From positions 1,897,277 through 1,961,276 of the forward strand of contig NZ_CP060395.1 in assembly GCF_015840335.1 (NCBI RefSeq): a stretch of 64,000 nucleotides of DNA. Reading direction: 5' to 3'. Shown one piece after another: positions 47,259 to 55,585 of the stretch (position 1 is its first letter; each line of letters opens with the position of its first letter). The DNA comes from Synechococcus sp. CBW1108 (GTDB lineage Bacteria; Cyanobacteriota; Cyanobacteriia; PCC-6307; Cyanobiaceae). The translations under genes were made by a program, and so were the position numbers. The notes under the pieces are model-generated. The model was not told the origin of the DNA, ran no database searches, and saw nothing but the letters and a program-made list of their open reading frames with translations.

Positions 47259-48875
47259 CTAGGTGATTTCGGTCACAGAAAGGATCCGGCCTCCGCGTCT
47301 ATGGATGTATCCCAGTTGGCTGGTAATGTCACTGCCGCTTACTACGTAACTGGCGTTCGGGTTGCGTTGGCGGCCGCCTGCAGGCTGGGCATTCACCACA
47401 ATACGGAACCGCTTGGATGTGGGATCAGCTGATCCAGAGGCCGCAGCAAGCCTGTTAATCCGTACTGTTGTATTTGTCCAGTTTGTAGGCGCAGATCTTG
47501 TTGCTACTGAATTCAGCAGACTTGATGCACATTGAATGGTGTCACTGGCTGCATAGCCTTGAACTAGTGCTATATGGCGATTAAAAGAAACCTGTTCGCG
47601 GCCATTCTCAGTCGCCACACGCAGATAGGGAACAGTATTCTCGCCGAAGGTATTCTGATACTCTTCACTATCAACGTAGCTGTTGATTTCTGCGTCATAG
47701 CCATGTATGGCTAGTCTTTGTAGATGTTCACTCATCTCAGCCTGAGTTGCTGGCGCACGGCCCAGAATATGTTTGAAATTCAGCTCAACAAAACGGTAGG
47801 GAGCATTTGTTTCGAAGAAGCGCCGGCGATAGTCTGCAGAGAGTCCAACAGCTCTTATAAATTCACGGGTACTAAGCCTTCCTTCGGCAAACTGGCTTTC
47901 TGCGGTTAAGTTGCGTTCGCTTTCCATCACATGGGGATTGCCCAACACTTGGCGGTACACCGACCGGATCAGCGCAGCAATCTGATCTGCTGAATCGCCG
48001 TTGCAGCGCTCGAACACCTCCTGCTGGCGCTGACCAAGCCCAAAGCCAACGTAGAGATCACCTCGCATCGGTGTTGAGTCGCCTCCGTCTGCACTGTTCC
48101 GCTTCACAGGTTCTAGCATTCCAGCCGAACCAGTCGTTGTTCTACCCATCTGACCAAGGGAACTGGATCGGTACACCTGGGCAGGCACCTTTATTGAGAG
48201 CCTGTAGCCGCTAACTAGATTCCCTAACAGCTGGCTTTTGTTCCCTACGGCTGTGTCGCTACCTGCGAAGTTCTGCTCAAGTGCTGCGATCCGGTTGAAC
48301 GCTGCTTGAGGCTGGCCTACTGGAGAGTTCCAGCTTGTTGGGTATGGAACAGTTTCCTCGCCAAATGACTTTAGATACTCATCGGAATCAAGATAGCTAT
48401 TGATCTCGCCTGTGAAACCACTTGTGGCGATCAGTGTTACATGGCTTGCAACCTCTGCTTGATTCTGGGGGGGGCGTCCCAGCAAATGCTTGAAGTTAAG
48501 CTCAACTGCTCGATGCGGAGATACGGAATCAAAGAAGCGTGAGCGATAAAAACTGGATTGGGCCAACCTTCGTACGAATTCTCGTACGTTTATGTCGCCA
48601 TTGCGTAATCTAGATTCTGCACTGAGTAGGCGCTCGCTTTCCATCGGCTGAACATTGCCGAATACCTGCCGGTATGCAGCTCTTACTGCGATGGTAAAAG
48701 CAGCATTGTCGTTCGCGGTGAATGCTGACGGCGTATTTAGTAGTTGCTGGTTGCGAAATAGATCTTCACTTGTGGCAGTCTCAGGGTCATCAGTCCTTTG
48801 GCGCGAAAATCTTGCTGGGGCTTCAAGAAGCTGAGTGGCTCCGAAGTCAAGCGACTTGCTTTGATTTGCTGTCAT
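47259..48875 (-). CDS. Phycoerythrin rod linker with two linker domains plus CpcD domain (cpeD position)
   Basis: The 538-residue protein contains two PBS linker domains in tandem, at about residues 60-200 (AYRQVFGNVQPMESER...HLLGRPPQNQ) and 300-430 (VYRQVLGNPHVMESER...HILGRAPATQ), and a C-terminal CpcD-like domain (about 470-538, ending LGYIHRRGGRILSVTEIT). It could span two phycoerythrin hexamers. It occupies the place of cpeD in the Fremyella operon but is twice as long, as in some Synechococcus linkers. The symbol is left open. Confidence 0.85.
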   Translation of the reverse strand: MTANQSKSLDFGATQLLEAPARFSRQRTDDPETATSEDLFRNQQLLNTPSAFTANDNAAFTIAVRAAYRQVFGNVQPMESERLLSAESRLRNGDINVREFVRRLAQSSFYRSRFFDSVSPHRAVELNFKHLLGRPPQNQAEVASHVTLIATSGFTGEINSYLDSDEYLKSFGEETVPYPTSWNSPVGQPQAAFNRIAALEQNFAGSDTAVGNKSQLLGNLVSGYRLSIKVPAQVYRSSSLGQMGRTTTGSAGMLEPVKRNSADGGDSTPMRGDLYVGFGLGQRQQEVFERCNGDSADQIAALIRSVYRQVLGNPHVMESERNLTAESQFAEGRLSTREFIRAVGLSADYRRRFFETNAPYRFVELNFKHILGRAPATQAEMSEHLQRLAIHGYDAEINSYVDSEEYQNTFGENTVPYLRVATENGREQVSFNRHIALVQGYAASDTIQCASSLLNSVATRSAPTNWTNTTVRINRLAAASGSADPTSKRFRIVVNAQPAGGRQRNPNASYVVSGSDITSQLGYIHRRGGRILSVTEIT

Positions 48876-49004
48876 GGGAAGACGGGATTAGTGGACTTGC
48901 TTTGTTGAGTGGTATGTTGCTAGATGTTTTTCAGGCACCTAATCTCTTCGATCCTGGCTGGCTTGGTAACTTACTGGTTGAGTAGGGCTGGTTGGAGCAA
49001 TGGA

Positions 49005-49889
49005 TCAACTCAGGGGTGTGATGCTTGCGATCTTGCCACCCTCGCGGTGAATAAGTTGATACTGCTCTGATAGCTTGTTGAAGGGAACGAAGTATACTCT
49101 GTTAGATTTTCTATAGCGTGATGTGGGGCGCACATTGTTGGCTCTATAGCCTGTCACTTCAACTCGATAGACTTTGCCTGTTTCGCCTGCGAGTACACCT
49201 ATCCGTGTAACGGGATCTGTCAGGTTGGCGGCTGGGCGGAAGCTCCAGCCTTGGGAATCTTGTGATGAGGGAGCTACCACTGGAAGAGGGCGGTCCTGAT
49301 AAGCAGCACCGCCAAGACGGCTCCTGATTCCAGCTAGGTTGCCTTTTAAGCTGCTGCTGCTGTTTCCACGCAGCAACTGGAATGACCAGGTGAACTCTTG
49401 GAGCGTTGTACAGGATTCCGTTTTCCAACCACGCTGATATGGAACTGTCCACTCACCAAAGGTGTTCTGATATTCGTCAGAATCTAAGAAGCTGTCGATG
49501 TCTGCTTCGTAACCACTTGTATCTAGTCGTTCGGCATGGCCACGCATTTCCTCAAAGTCTGCTGGGGCACGGCCGAGTAGGTGGCGAAATGCTAGTTCGA
49601 TATAGCGGTAGCGCGCGCATGAGTCAAAAAAGCGGGTGCTGTATAGATCGCTTTTGGCGATGCGTCGTACCAGTTCTCTAACGCTGATCTCGCCAAGCTT
49701 GAATTGCGATTCTGCAACTACTTGTCTTTCGCTTTCCATTACGTAGGCATTCCCAAGCACCTGTCTATAAACTGCTCGGACTATTTCCTCTTTTGATTGG
49801 TCGTCGTCTCCCGGAACTAGCTCTCGTGGTGCCTCGCATTCTTGCGAGAAGCTTTCCACACCCAGGATGGAGGCGGGGCCAAAGGGCAT
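49005..49889 (-). CDS. cpeC: Phycoerythrin-associated rod linker CpeC
   Basis: The 294-residue linker starts with the conserved MPFGPAS (ATG 49889; an upstream TTG at 49913 is possible). The linker domain runs from EIVRAVYRQVLGNAYVMESER to YQNTFGEWTVPYQRGW, followed by the CpeC-like FQLLRGNSSSSLKG segment and a CpcD domain (SNRVYFVPFNKLSEQYQLIHREGGKIASITPLS). It heads the linker-lyase run. Confidence 0.9.
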   Translation of the reverse strand: MPFGPASILGVESFSQECEAPRELVPGDDDQSKEEIVRAVYRQVLGNAYVMESERQVVAESQFKLGEISVRELVRRIAKSDLYSTRFFDSCARYRYIELAFRHLLGRAPADFEEMRGHAERLDTSGYEADIDSFLDSDEYQNTFGEWTVPYQRGWKTESCTTLQEFTWSFQLLRGNSSSSLKGNLAGIRSRLGGAAYQDRPLPVVAPSSQDSQGWSFRPAANLTDPVTRIGVLAGETGKVYRVEVTGYRANNVRPTSRYRKSNRVYFVPFNKLSEQYQLIHREGGKIASITPLS

Positions 49890-50005
49890 GACTGAAACTG
49901 CAATACTCCCCAATTATCCCTGTCTTTTATTTCCCTTTCCCGGCAGCTTGACAAAGCTCAATCTTTTGTTTCAATGGCTATGCTTTTTCTGCCAGTGCCA
50001 GCGCG

Positions 50006-50737
50006 CTAACCGGGCTGCATTGTCGATTCCAGCAGCGATTCCAGTGTCGCCCGGGTCGCTTGCCTAGTGAGTGGGTTCCAGCAATCCAGTTCGATGTGCG
50101 AGCGAGTTAGTAGATTTGCTAGCTGTAACTTGTCCATACCCGTAGCCTGCCTGAAGTCAGCGCCCTGAATACTTTCCGACCCTTCCAGGATTGCCTCTGT
50201 TAAATCAGCAGCCCTAAAGTCTGCCTGCTGCAACTGACTGCCGGTAAAGCGTGTGCCCACGCAGCGACAGCCTTGCATCCTCGCAAACCTTAAGTCGGCA
50301 CCTACAAAACGTGCTCCGTCCAATACTGCACCACTTAGGTCACACCCGCTTAGGTAGGCACCCATAAAGTTGGTGTTTCGAAGGTCCATTCCCCGGAGAT
50401 CTGCACCATTTAAAAAAGCCCCATTAAGGGCTGCTCCTGGACCCACTGCTCCTGACTTTTCCAGATTAAAACCAACGGGTACGCGAGTCTTTTTATCATA
50501 ACGGGCAAGTGTTAAATTGCATCCTTCTAGTTGGCAGGCAGTTAGGTCTGTGCCTCTTATGTCCGTACGACAAAGGTTTGCATCCCGTAGATCAAGTGGC
50601 TGGAGAATAAGGTTGACCCAATTGGCCCCTCGCGCGTCTATGGGTTGATGCTGTGATGAAACAGGTTTGCAATCTTCAGGAGCCCTCCATTGGCTGGGGT
50701 CTTCGGGTAACAAGCAGGCTTGGTGCTTATGATTCAT
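50006..50737 (-). CDS. Pentapeptide-repeat protein of the phycobilisome region
   Basis: The 243-residue protein is built of A(D/N)Lxx-type repeats (LDLRDANLCRTDIRGTDL, NGADLRGMDLRNTNFMGAYLSG and further copies), predicted to form a right-handed quadrilateral beta-helix. A non-repeat insert (LARYDKKTRVPVGF) interrupts it. It sits 117 bases upstream of cpeC and 84 bases after an orphan phycobiliprotein-like gene. A scaffold or docking role is inferred from position only. Confidence 0.8.
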   Translation of the reverse strand: MNHKHQACLLPEDPSQWRAPEDCKPVSSQHQPIDARGANWVNLILQPLDLRDANLCRTDIRGTDLTACQLEGCNLTLARYDKKTRVPVGFNLEKSGAVGPGAALNGAFLNGADLRGMDLRNTNFMGAYLSGCDLSGAVLDGARFVGADLRFARMQGCRCVGTRFTGSQLQQADFRAADLTEAILEGSESIQGADFRQATGMDKLQLANLLTRSHIELDCWNPLTRQATRATLESLLESTMQPG

Positions 50738-50821
50738 TTTTCAGACAGGATGTTATCTACTGGTAATTTAGTGCAACTCTGTTTTTTTTAGCTTGCTTCG
50801 GCTATGGGGCGTTGAGTTTGC

Positions 50822-51430
50822 TCAGCTTTCTGGCATCAGTGAATCGCTTGATTTTAGGGCGTTGATTAGGTTATCGAAGGCCCTGTTTAGGCAGTCTATC
50901 TCGCGAAGATGGCCAGAAGCTTCAAGGATAAGTGTAGTCAGTTTACGCATTTGGGCTAAAGCGTACATCATCGCTGGAACTGGTACTTTCATTTCTTTGT
51001 ATAATAACCGCAATGCAGCCATTCCGGTCGTGTCTGTTATCTCTGCGCAATCGCATGCCACTCCGTAGATGACTATTCGTAGAAACTGTTGGCAATCTCG
51101 CCAGCAGGCCTCTGCTCTTTTCTCCGGGTATAGCTCTCCGCCTGGCAGTATCACATTAGGTTGTTGGTCTAGTAATTTTCGCCTTGCCGCATCAGTTACA
51201 TTGTTTGTCTCAGTAATCAGTAGGCTTACGGCATGTTCTGAGGTATTGCAACACACGCATACCTTTTTCAATTCATCGACCTTTAGAGGCTGTTTTGAGG
51301 TGTCCGCATTTGCTATCAACTCTCTCACTTCAACGGGGAGGCTGTTGCGCTTTGTTATGCCGCATACTTGTGCTGCCTTGGCAAGTTCGCTTATTCTTAG
51401 TTGTCGCTGAGCTTCTATAGTCAGGTTCAC
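50822..51430 (-). CDS. Orphan phycobiliprotein-like protein
   Basis: The 202-residue protein has a C-terminal half similar to the phycobiliprotein globin fold: EKRAEACWRDCQQFLRIVIYG matches the C82-R-D bilin loop region (Cys109, Arg111, Asp112 here), followed by ITDTTGMAALRLLYKEMKVPVPAMMYALAQMRKL like the G-H region. The N-terminal half is divergent and has a CVCC cluster at 58-61. No second bilin site is evident. The GTG start overlaps the preceding stop (GTGA). It could be a minor rod subunit, bilin carrier or assembly factor. Confidence 0.7.
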   Translation of the reverse strand: MNLTIEAQRQLRISELAKAAQVCGITKRNSLPVEVRELIANADTSKQPLKVDELKKVCVCCNTSEHAVSLLITETNNVTDAARRKLLDQQPNVILPGGELYPEKRAEACWRDCQQFLRIVIYGVACDCAEITDTTGMAALRLLYKEMKVPVPAMMYALAQMRKLTTLILEASGHLREIDCLNRAFDNLINALKSSDSLMPES

Positions 51431-51843
51431 GATCCCACAGGAGTAGCAGTAAGCCAGCCATGCCTCTCCAAGTGGAACGCCCAGATGGCTGCTCCACCTA
51501 GGCCTGGGCAGTGTTCCGATGCGAGATTAACAAGTTGTTCTGACACACCGAGGCTTTTGAGCAGATATTTTGCTTGGGCCGTTCCTTCAACCTGGGCAGA
51601 ACGTATTGCCGCTCCAACTACCCAGGTCAGATTGGTTTCCGACAGTTCACCGCCATTATTTTCGCATGCAAGCAGAAGATTGCTGTAGCCAGGATGCTTG
51701 GCGCTATGGGATTTCCAAATGTCAATGTCGTCAATTCTGAGGTCTATGCGCAAGCGGGCCTCCCCTGTTCCGTACTGAAGCTCCTGCTCCTCGCCGGCTT
51801 GTTTAATTAAATCTTCTATGCTTAAAATTTCTTTGGGCAGCAT
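51427..51843 (-). CDS. Hypothetical protein coupled to the phycobiliprotein-like gene
   Basis: A 138-residue acidic-to-neutral soluble protein (MLPKEILSIEDLIKQAG..., IDIWKSHSAKHPGYSNLLLAC, GAAIRSAQVEGTAQAKYLLKSLG). No family recognised. Its stop overlaps the next start as GTGA, so the two products are made together and may act as partners. It starts 140 bases after the cpcA terminator and may head the whole unknown-cpeC-cpeR transcript. Confidence 0.65.
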   Translation of the reverse strand: MLPKEILSIEDLIKQAGEEQELQYGTGEARLRIDLRIDDIDIWKSHSAKHPGYSNLLLACENNGGELSETNLTWVVGAAIRSAQVEGTAQAKYLLKSLGVSEQLVNLASEHCPGLGGAAIWAFHLERHGWLTATPVGS

Positions 51844-51982
51844 GATGGGTTTTCTTTTGCATGGGGTTGGTTGCCCCGTGGCTGTATATTTATCTTGCCG
51901 AGCGCTCGGGTGCGCTTAATGTTTTGTAACTAGCATTCTGATGTGGATTTGGGCTAAGGCTGTTCGCTTGTGTTTTTAATCA

Positions 51983-52013
51983 ATAAAAATAGCCCCCCCG
52001 CTAATGGGGAGGC
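51983..52013 (-). terminator. Rho-independent terminator of cpcBA
   Basis: On the minus strand GCCTCCCC pairs with GGGGGGGC (one G-U) around ATTAGC and is followed by TATTTTTATT. It lies about 30 bases after the cpcA stop. Confidence 0.88.
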
Positions 52014-52041
52014 TTTTGTTGCAATTTGGCAAGAAGCTTAA

Positions 52042-52530
52042 TCAAACAAGCGCGTTGATTGCGTAGTCGAGATAATTGTTTGCTTCTGTCGCTGCTTCGC
52101 CGGCAAGGCCATGGTTTGCCTTGATATAGTTAAGAGCTTCCACGTACCAAGAGGGGGAGAGCTCAAAAGCGCGATTGATTTCATCAATTCCGGCAATCAG
52201 GTACTCATCCATGGGGCCGGTCCCACCAGCTACGAGGCAGTAGGTGACCATGCGGAGGTAGTAACCGATGTCGCGGGAGCACTTTGCCTTGCCGCGGGCA
52301 TCAGCGGCATAGTTTGCACCCTGCATCTGGGTGGTGTAAGGGAATTTATTGTAAACGGCTTGGGCGGCTCCGTTTACTAGGTTGTCTGCGTTCGCTGTCA
52401 GGCCCTTAGCCGCTGCAAGAGAATTTTTGGCGCGGTTAAAGCGACCAAAAGCAGAGTTGATCTCAGTATTGGAGAGGAAGCGACCCTGGGAATCAGCGGT
52501 GGCGACGGCTTCGGTAAGGGGAGTCTTCAT
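52042..52530 (-). CDS. cpcA: Phycocyanin alpha subunit
   Basis: The 162-residue subunit starts [20 protein letters not shown] and carries the bilin Cys84 in [12 protein letters not shown]. It forms the rod hexamers nearest the core together with CpcB. CpcE/CpcF encoded at 30.8-32.2 kb are its likely lyases. It follows cpcB by 42 bases and is closed by a terminator. Confidence 0.97.
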   Translation of the reverse strand: MKTPLTEAVATADSQGRFLSNTEINSAFGRFNRAKNSLAAAKGLTANADNLVNGAAQAVYNKFPYTTQMQGANYAADARGKAKCSRDIGYYLRMVTYCLVAGGTGPMDEYLIAGIDEINRAFELSPSWYVEALNYIKANHGLAGEAATEANNYLDYAINALV

Positions 52531-52572
52531 GGGAAGGGGGGATAGGTTGGATTGACTTTTTTAGTGAGCTGA

Positions 52573-53091
52573 TCAGCCGACGGCTGCTGCAGCGCGGTCG
52601 AAGTAGGTGCCGATTTCGCTGATTAAAGCTGAGCAGTCCCCTTGGGTGATGCCGTTGCGGTCGTTGGCAATTGCAATGGCGGCGGCCTTCATTTTGCGAA
52701 CGCCTTCAGCAACGGAAGCGCCAGGCACGCCGAGGGCCAGGTAGGTTTCCCGAAGGCCGTTGAGGCAGCGATCCTCCAGTACGGATGCATCTCCGTTGAA
52801 AACGGCGTAGGTGATGTAACGGAGAATGATGTCCATGTCCCGCAGGCATGCAGCCATGCGGCGGCTGGTGTAGGCGTTCCCTCCAGGAGCTGTAAGCGCC
52901 GGCTGAGCCTCAAAAAGATCACGCGCCGCATTGGTAACGATCTTTGAAGCGTTTGAGGTGATGCGGTTCACAGCATCCATACGCTTGTTGCTCTCGGCAA
53001 CCATCGCGGCAAGCGCGTCGATCTGACCGGCGTTGATGAATTCGCCACGGGCGTCGGCCTGGGCTACAACCTTGGTGAAGGCGTCGAACAT
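52573..53091 (-). CDS. cpcB: Phycocyanin beta subunit
   Basis: The 172-residue subunit starts [18 protein letters not shown] (ATG 53091, preceded by AGGAG) and carries Cys82 (AACLRDMD) and Cys153 ([10 protein letters not shown]), plus the conserved Asn-rich NRITSNASK region. The longer frame to 53250 is not typical of the family. It is the first gene of the cpcBA operon. Confidence 0.97.
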   Translation of the reverse strand: MFDAFTKVVAQADARGEFINAGQIDALAAMVAESNKRMDAVNRITSNASKIVTNAARDLFEAQPALTAPGGNAYTSRRMAACLRDMDIILRYITYAVFNGDASVLEDRCLNGLRETYLALGVPGASVAEGVRKMKAAAIAIANDRNGITQGDCSALISEIGTYFDRAAAAVG

Positions 53092-53302
53092 TGGGAAGCT
53101 CCTAGTCGCGACGAAGAGTCGGCAGGGTGGATAAGTTGCCAGGCTGGCCAGGGCACAGGAGCTACGCATTGCCCCATGTGGGCAGGGCGCAGCTAGCTGG
53201 CTGTTGTCAACTTGGTGCAACCATTGTCGGCAAGAAGCCAGCCCAGCCACGATCCGCGTAACAAACAGTCACCGCTAGCGTCGCTCCTGAGGCGTCCATC
53301 AA

Positions 53303-53329
53303 AAGCCCCCGCCTGCAGAGGCGAGGGCT
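53303..53329 (-). terminator. Rho-independent terminator of the cpcD-type gene
   Basis: On the minus strand AGCCCTCGCC pairs with GGCGGGGGCT (one G-U) around a short loop, followed by TTTT. It lies about 75 bases past the stop of the CpcD-type gene and ahead of the cpcB promoter region (53092-53300), in which I see no other gene. Confidence 0.85.
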
Positions 53330-53404
53330 GGGTCAGCGCTGGGTCGGTGCCCTTGGCGCTGGAGAGTTTCTCGTGTGGCGGGTTTGTCCAGTGTGGCCGT
53401 TTTT

Positions 53405-53683
53405 TCAGCCGGGAGCCTTTGCCGCTTTGGAAACTGTTTTCTTGCGCGCATGTAGGCCAGATGCCGAGGCTGCATCCAGGTCGCCACCATTGACGGCCAC
53501 TCCGGTGATCTTGCCGCCCATGCGCTGCACCATGCGCATGGTTTCGTTCATGCGGGTGTAGGGCACATTCATGACCATGTCCGCCGTGCGGGAATAGTCA
53601 TTGTTGGCCAGGGAGGTGACGGTGAGTGTGACCTGTCTGCCGTTGTTGAAGCTGGTGCCTCGGGTGCCTGCTGAAAGCTTCAT
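53405..53683 (-). CDS. cpcD: CpcD-type phycobilisome rod-capping protein
   Basis: The 92-residue protein is a lone CpcD domain: GRQVTLTVTSLANNDYSR, then MVMNVPYTRMNETMRMVQRMGGKITGVAV. CpcD-type caps sit at the distal end of rods and limit their length. The C-terminal 25 residues are a basic Ala/Lys tail not found in classic CpcD. It is upstream of cpcBA on the same strand but separated by a terminator. Confidence 0.82.
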   Translation of the reverse strand: MKLSAGTRGTSFNNGRQVTLTVTSLANNDYSRTADMVMNVPYTRMNETMRMVQRMGGKITGVAVNGGDLDAASASGLHARKKTVSKAAKAPG

Positions 53684-54111
53684 AGATGAGGGATGGTTAG
53701 GGGATTGCCATGACGTACTGGTTGCCCAGGTCTGCCCGTAAAACGCCCTTACTCAGGAACAATCTATCGTTTGTCTGTGGCGGTTAACAAACCTTCATTT
53801 TTGCGATAATTTGGTTTATCGCCTGACTCACAGGTAAGCAGCGTTGGCGAGAGTCACGGGCGTGGGGCCGAGGGAGAAAGGCGGAGCTGGTTGCCAGCTG
53901 GCTGGGCTGGGGCAGCCGGCTGGGGGCTAGGGCAGCGGGGGGGGAAATCTCAACCCAAAGCTGCAATCGGGATCCTATGGGTCTGTTTTGTCAGGATCCC
54001 AAGGTTTTCGGAATCGTTACAAACCATGGGGCCTGGGGGCTGGGCCCGAGCTTCCCCCTTGGCGCCTGGCGGTGGCGCCGATACCATCCGGCCATCCCAC
54101 CGCCAATCAGC
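53684..54111. other. Intergenic region upstream of the cpcD-type gene
   Basis: Over 400 bases between divergent genes. A perfect 7-bp inverted repeat lies at 53803-53822. The right half (53850-54100) is GC-rich with only weak ORFs. The two promoters should be here. Confidence 0.5.
53803..53822. promoter_or_regulatory. Palindrome GCGATAA-n6-TTATCGC upstream of the cpcD-type gene
   Basis: GCGATAA (53803-53809) and TTATCGC (53816-53822) are perfect inverted repeats with a 6-nt AT-rich spacer, 120 bases upstream of the start. The symmetry suggests a dimeric regulator site. The protein is unknown. Confidence 0.4.
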
Positions 54112-54516
54112 ATGGCTGTTGAGCTGTCGGTCACAGATTGCACCCAGCGGCTGGCCGGTCAGTTGCGGGCCCTCTCCGAGGTCACCGAAACCCTGACCGT
54201 CAGGTTGCTCGAGCTGGAGGAGCGGCTCCTGGCCCAGGAATCGAAGCTGGAGCCCCTGATGGCAGAAGACACCGAGTTCAGGATGGCGGATACGGAAGAT
54301 CGCCTTTCCCGATTGGAGGGTTTGCTGAGCGGCGGCTCGCTCCCGGGAGGCTCTCCCATGGGCACAGATCGGTTTCGAGCGGTTCGCGAGCTACGGCCCG
54401 GGCTGGCTGTAGAAGAGATCCAGCAGGAAAGCTTCCTGGAGGTTGGGTCCCAAGAGGACGGGTTCCTACAGGACGACTTCCAGGAGCAGCCTTTCCTCGA
54501 TGAGCTGAGTGCCTGA
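54112..54516 (+). CDS. Hypothetical coiled-coil protein
   Basis: A 134-residue protein starting MAVELSVTDCTQRLAGQL. Residues 5-75 form a heptad-rich coiled coil (LSEVTETLTVRLLELEERLLAQESKLEPL), followed by a Gly/Ser linker and an acidic Phe/Gln tail (FLEVGSQEDGFLQDDFQEQPFLDEL). ATG 54112 is preferred to a longer upstream frame. Function unknown. Confidence 0.6.
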   Translation: MAVELSVTDCTQRLAGQLRALSEVTETLTVRLLELEERLLAQESKLEPLMAEDTEFRMADTEDRLSRLEGLLSGGSLPGGSPMGTDRFRAVRELRPGLAVEEIQQESFLEVGSQEDGFLQDDFQEQPFLDELSA

Positions 54517-54563
54517 ACTGAGCGCCTGAGCTGAGTGCCTGAACTCAGCGACTGAGCTCAGCT

Positions 54564-55166
54564 TCAGCGGCCCAGTTGGTTTGCCCAGCTGGATGGGAGC
54601 TCATTGCTGTAGTCGTCGGTGCGGGCGAATTCAAATGGACCCGCCAGGGACCCCCAGAGATGTTCATGGGTTTGGGGGTCGTGGCCTCGGTCAATGGTGC
54701 GCATGCCTGTGGGATTGAGTTCCAGCCGGCTGACCAGATAGGAGGTGGCGCCTTTGCGTTCCACCAGGCAGCGGCAGCCTGGCTCCACTTCGCCAATGAA
54801 ACCTTCGCCCTCTTCTTGCACCAGATAGGCGCAGCCCTGCAGCTGCCGCAGGTCGGAGGCCTGAATTTGACTGCGGCGTTCGGGATCGTCGACCGCGCCC
54901 CAGAAGCGCTGGTCGTCTATCAGGGCCTGGTTGTGAATGATCAATTGGCCGGCCTGGCGCTCCGCCCGCAGCACCCGGATCCGGTAGGGCGCAGCCGGGT
55001 TGATCGCGTAACTCTGCTCGAGCAGCAGGGAACCGGGCTCCAGCTGGGGTAAGGGGCGGAACTTGACCAGGATGTGGGCGTAGAGGGGCGGATTCTCAAA
55101 GGCCTGGTCCTGGTTGCTGAAGCCGCCGCTCAGCATCCGTACCAATCGCTCCAGGGAGCTCTCCAT
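54564..55166 (-). CDS. cpcT: CpcT-type phycocyanin beta-subunit lyase
   Basis: The 200-residue T-family lyase has LERLVRMLSGGFSNQDQAFENPPLYAHILVKFRPLP, LLLEQSYAINPAAPYRIRVL, GFIGEVEPGCRCLV and SYLVSRLEL. It fits CpcT, which attaches bilin to Cys153 of CpcB, better than CpeT. It closes the pigment region. ATG 55166 is directly preceded by an alternative GTG. Confidence 0.88.
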   Translation of the reverse strand: MESSLERLVRMLSGGFSNQDQAFENPPLYAHILVKFRPLPQLEPGSLLLEQSYAINPAAPYRIRVLRAERQAGQLIIHNQALIDDQRFWGAVDDPERRSQIQASDLRQLQGCAYLVQEEGEGFIGEVEPGCRCLVERKGATSYLVSRLELNPTGMRTIDRGHDPQTHEHLWGSLAGPFEFARTDDYSNELPSSWANQLGR

Positions 55167-55200
55167 CACGCCCGCCCGACCAAGTTCTGGGGAGTTGAAG

Positions 55201-55449
55201 CTACAGGCTCGACCGCGTCAGTCCCAACAGCCGCAGCCGAAACCCAGCCACTTGGCGGGCCAGCTCCGGTTCGTTGGCAAGGAAGGGATGGTCAGCGAGC
55301 TGTTGGAGCATCAGCTCCACCTTTGCAGCGGAATCCAGGCCATGGTGGGGATCTCGCTTCTCGTGCTGGATCCAGGCCTCATCGAAGGCCTGGGCAAAGC
55401 TGTCGGCGTTGTTGAACACCCTGTTGGGCGCCTCTGAAGACTCGCGCAT
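55201..55449 (-). CDS. Small conserved hypothetical protein
   Basis: The 82-residue soluble protein (NNADSFAQAFDEAWIQHEKRDPHHG..., then KVELMLQQLADHPFLANEPELARQVAGFRLRLLG) is predicted helical. It is 34 bases upstream of cpcT on the same strand, so the two may be co-transcribed. No function recognised. Confidence 0.6.
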   Translation of the reverse strand: MRESSEAPNRVFNNADSFAQAFDEAWIQHEKRDPHHGLDSAAKVELMLQQLADHPFLANEPELARQVAGFRLRLLGLTRSSL

Positions 55450-55504
55450 GGGGCATGGGGTAGGGGCAGCCTCCAGGCCTAGGGAAGCATTCTTGAGTTC
55501 CTAA

Positions 55505-55577
55505 TGCCAGGACCCAGATTTGAACTGGGGACACGGCGATTTTCAGTCGCCTGCTCTACCAACTGAGCTATCCCGGC
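55505..55577 (-). tRNA. tRNA-Phe (anticodon GAA)
   Basis: A 73-nt cloverleaf on the minus strand: acceptor GCCGGGA/TCCTGGC with one G-U pair, D arm GCTC...GAGC, anticodon loop CTGAAAA (GAA, Phe), T loop TTCAAAT and discriminator A. CCA is not encoded. Confidence 0.95.
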
Positions 55578-55585
55578 CCGCCGCC

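Noticed and set aside
53784-53966. 60-codon minus-strand ORF in the cpcD upstream region
   Set aside because: Low-complexity composition, contains the palindrome, no start context or protein pattern.
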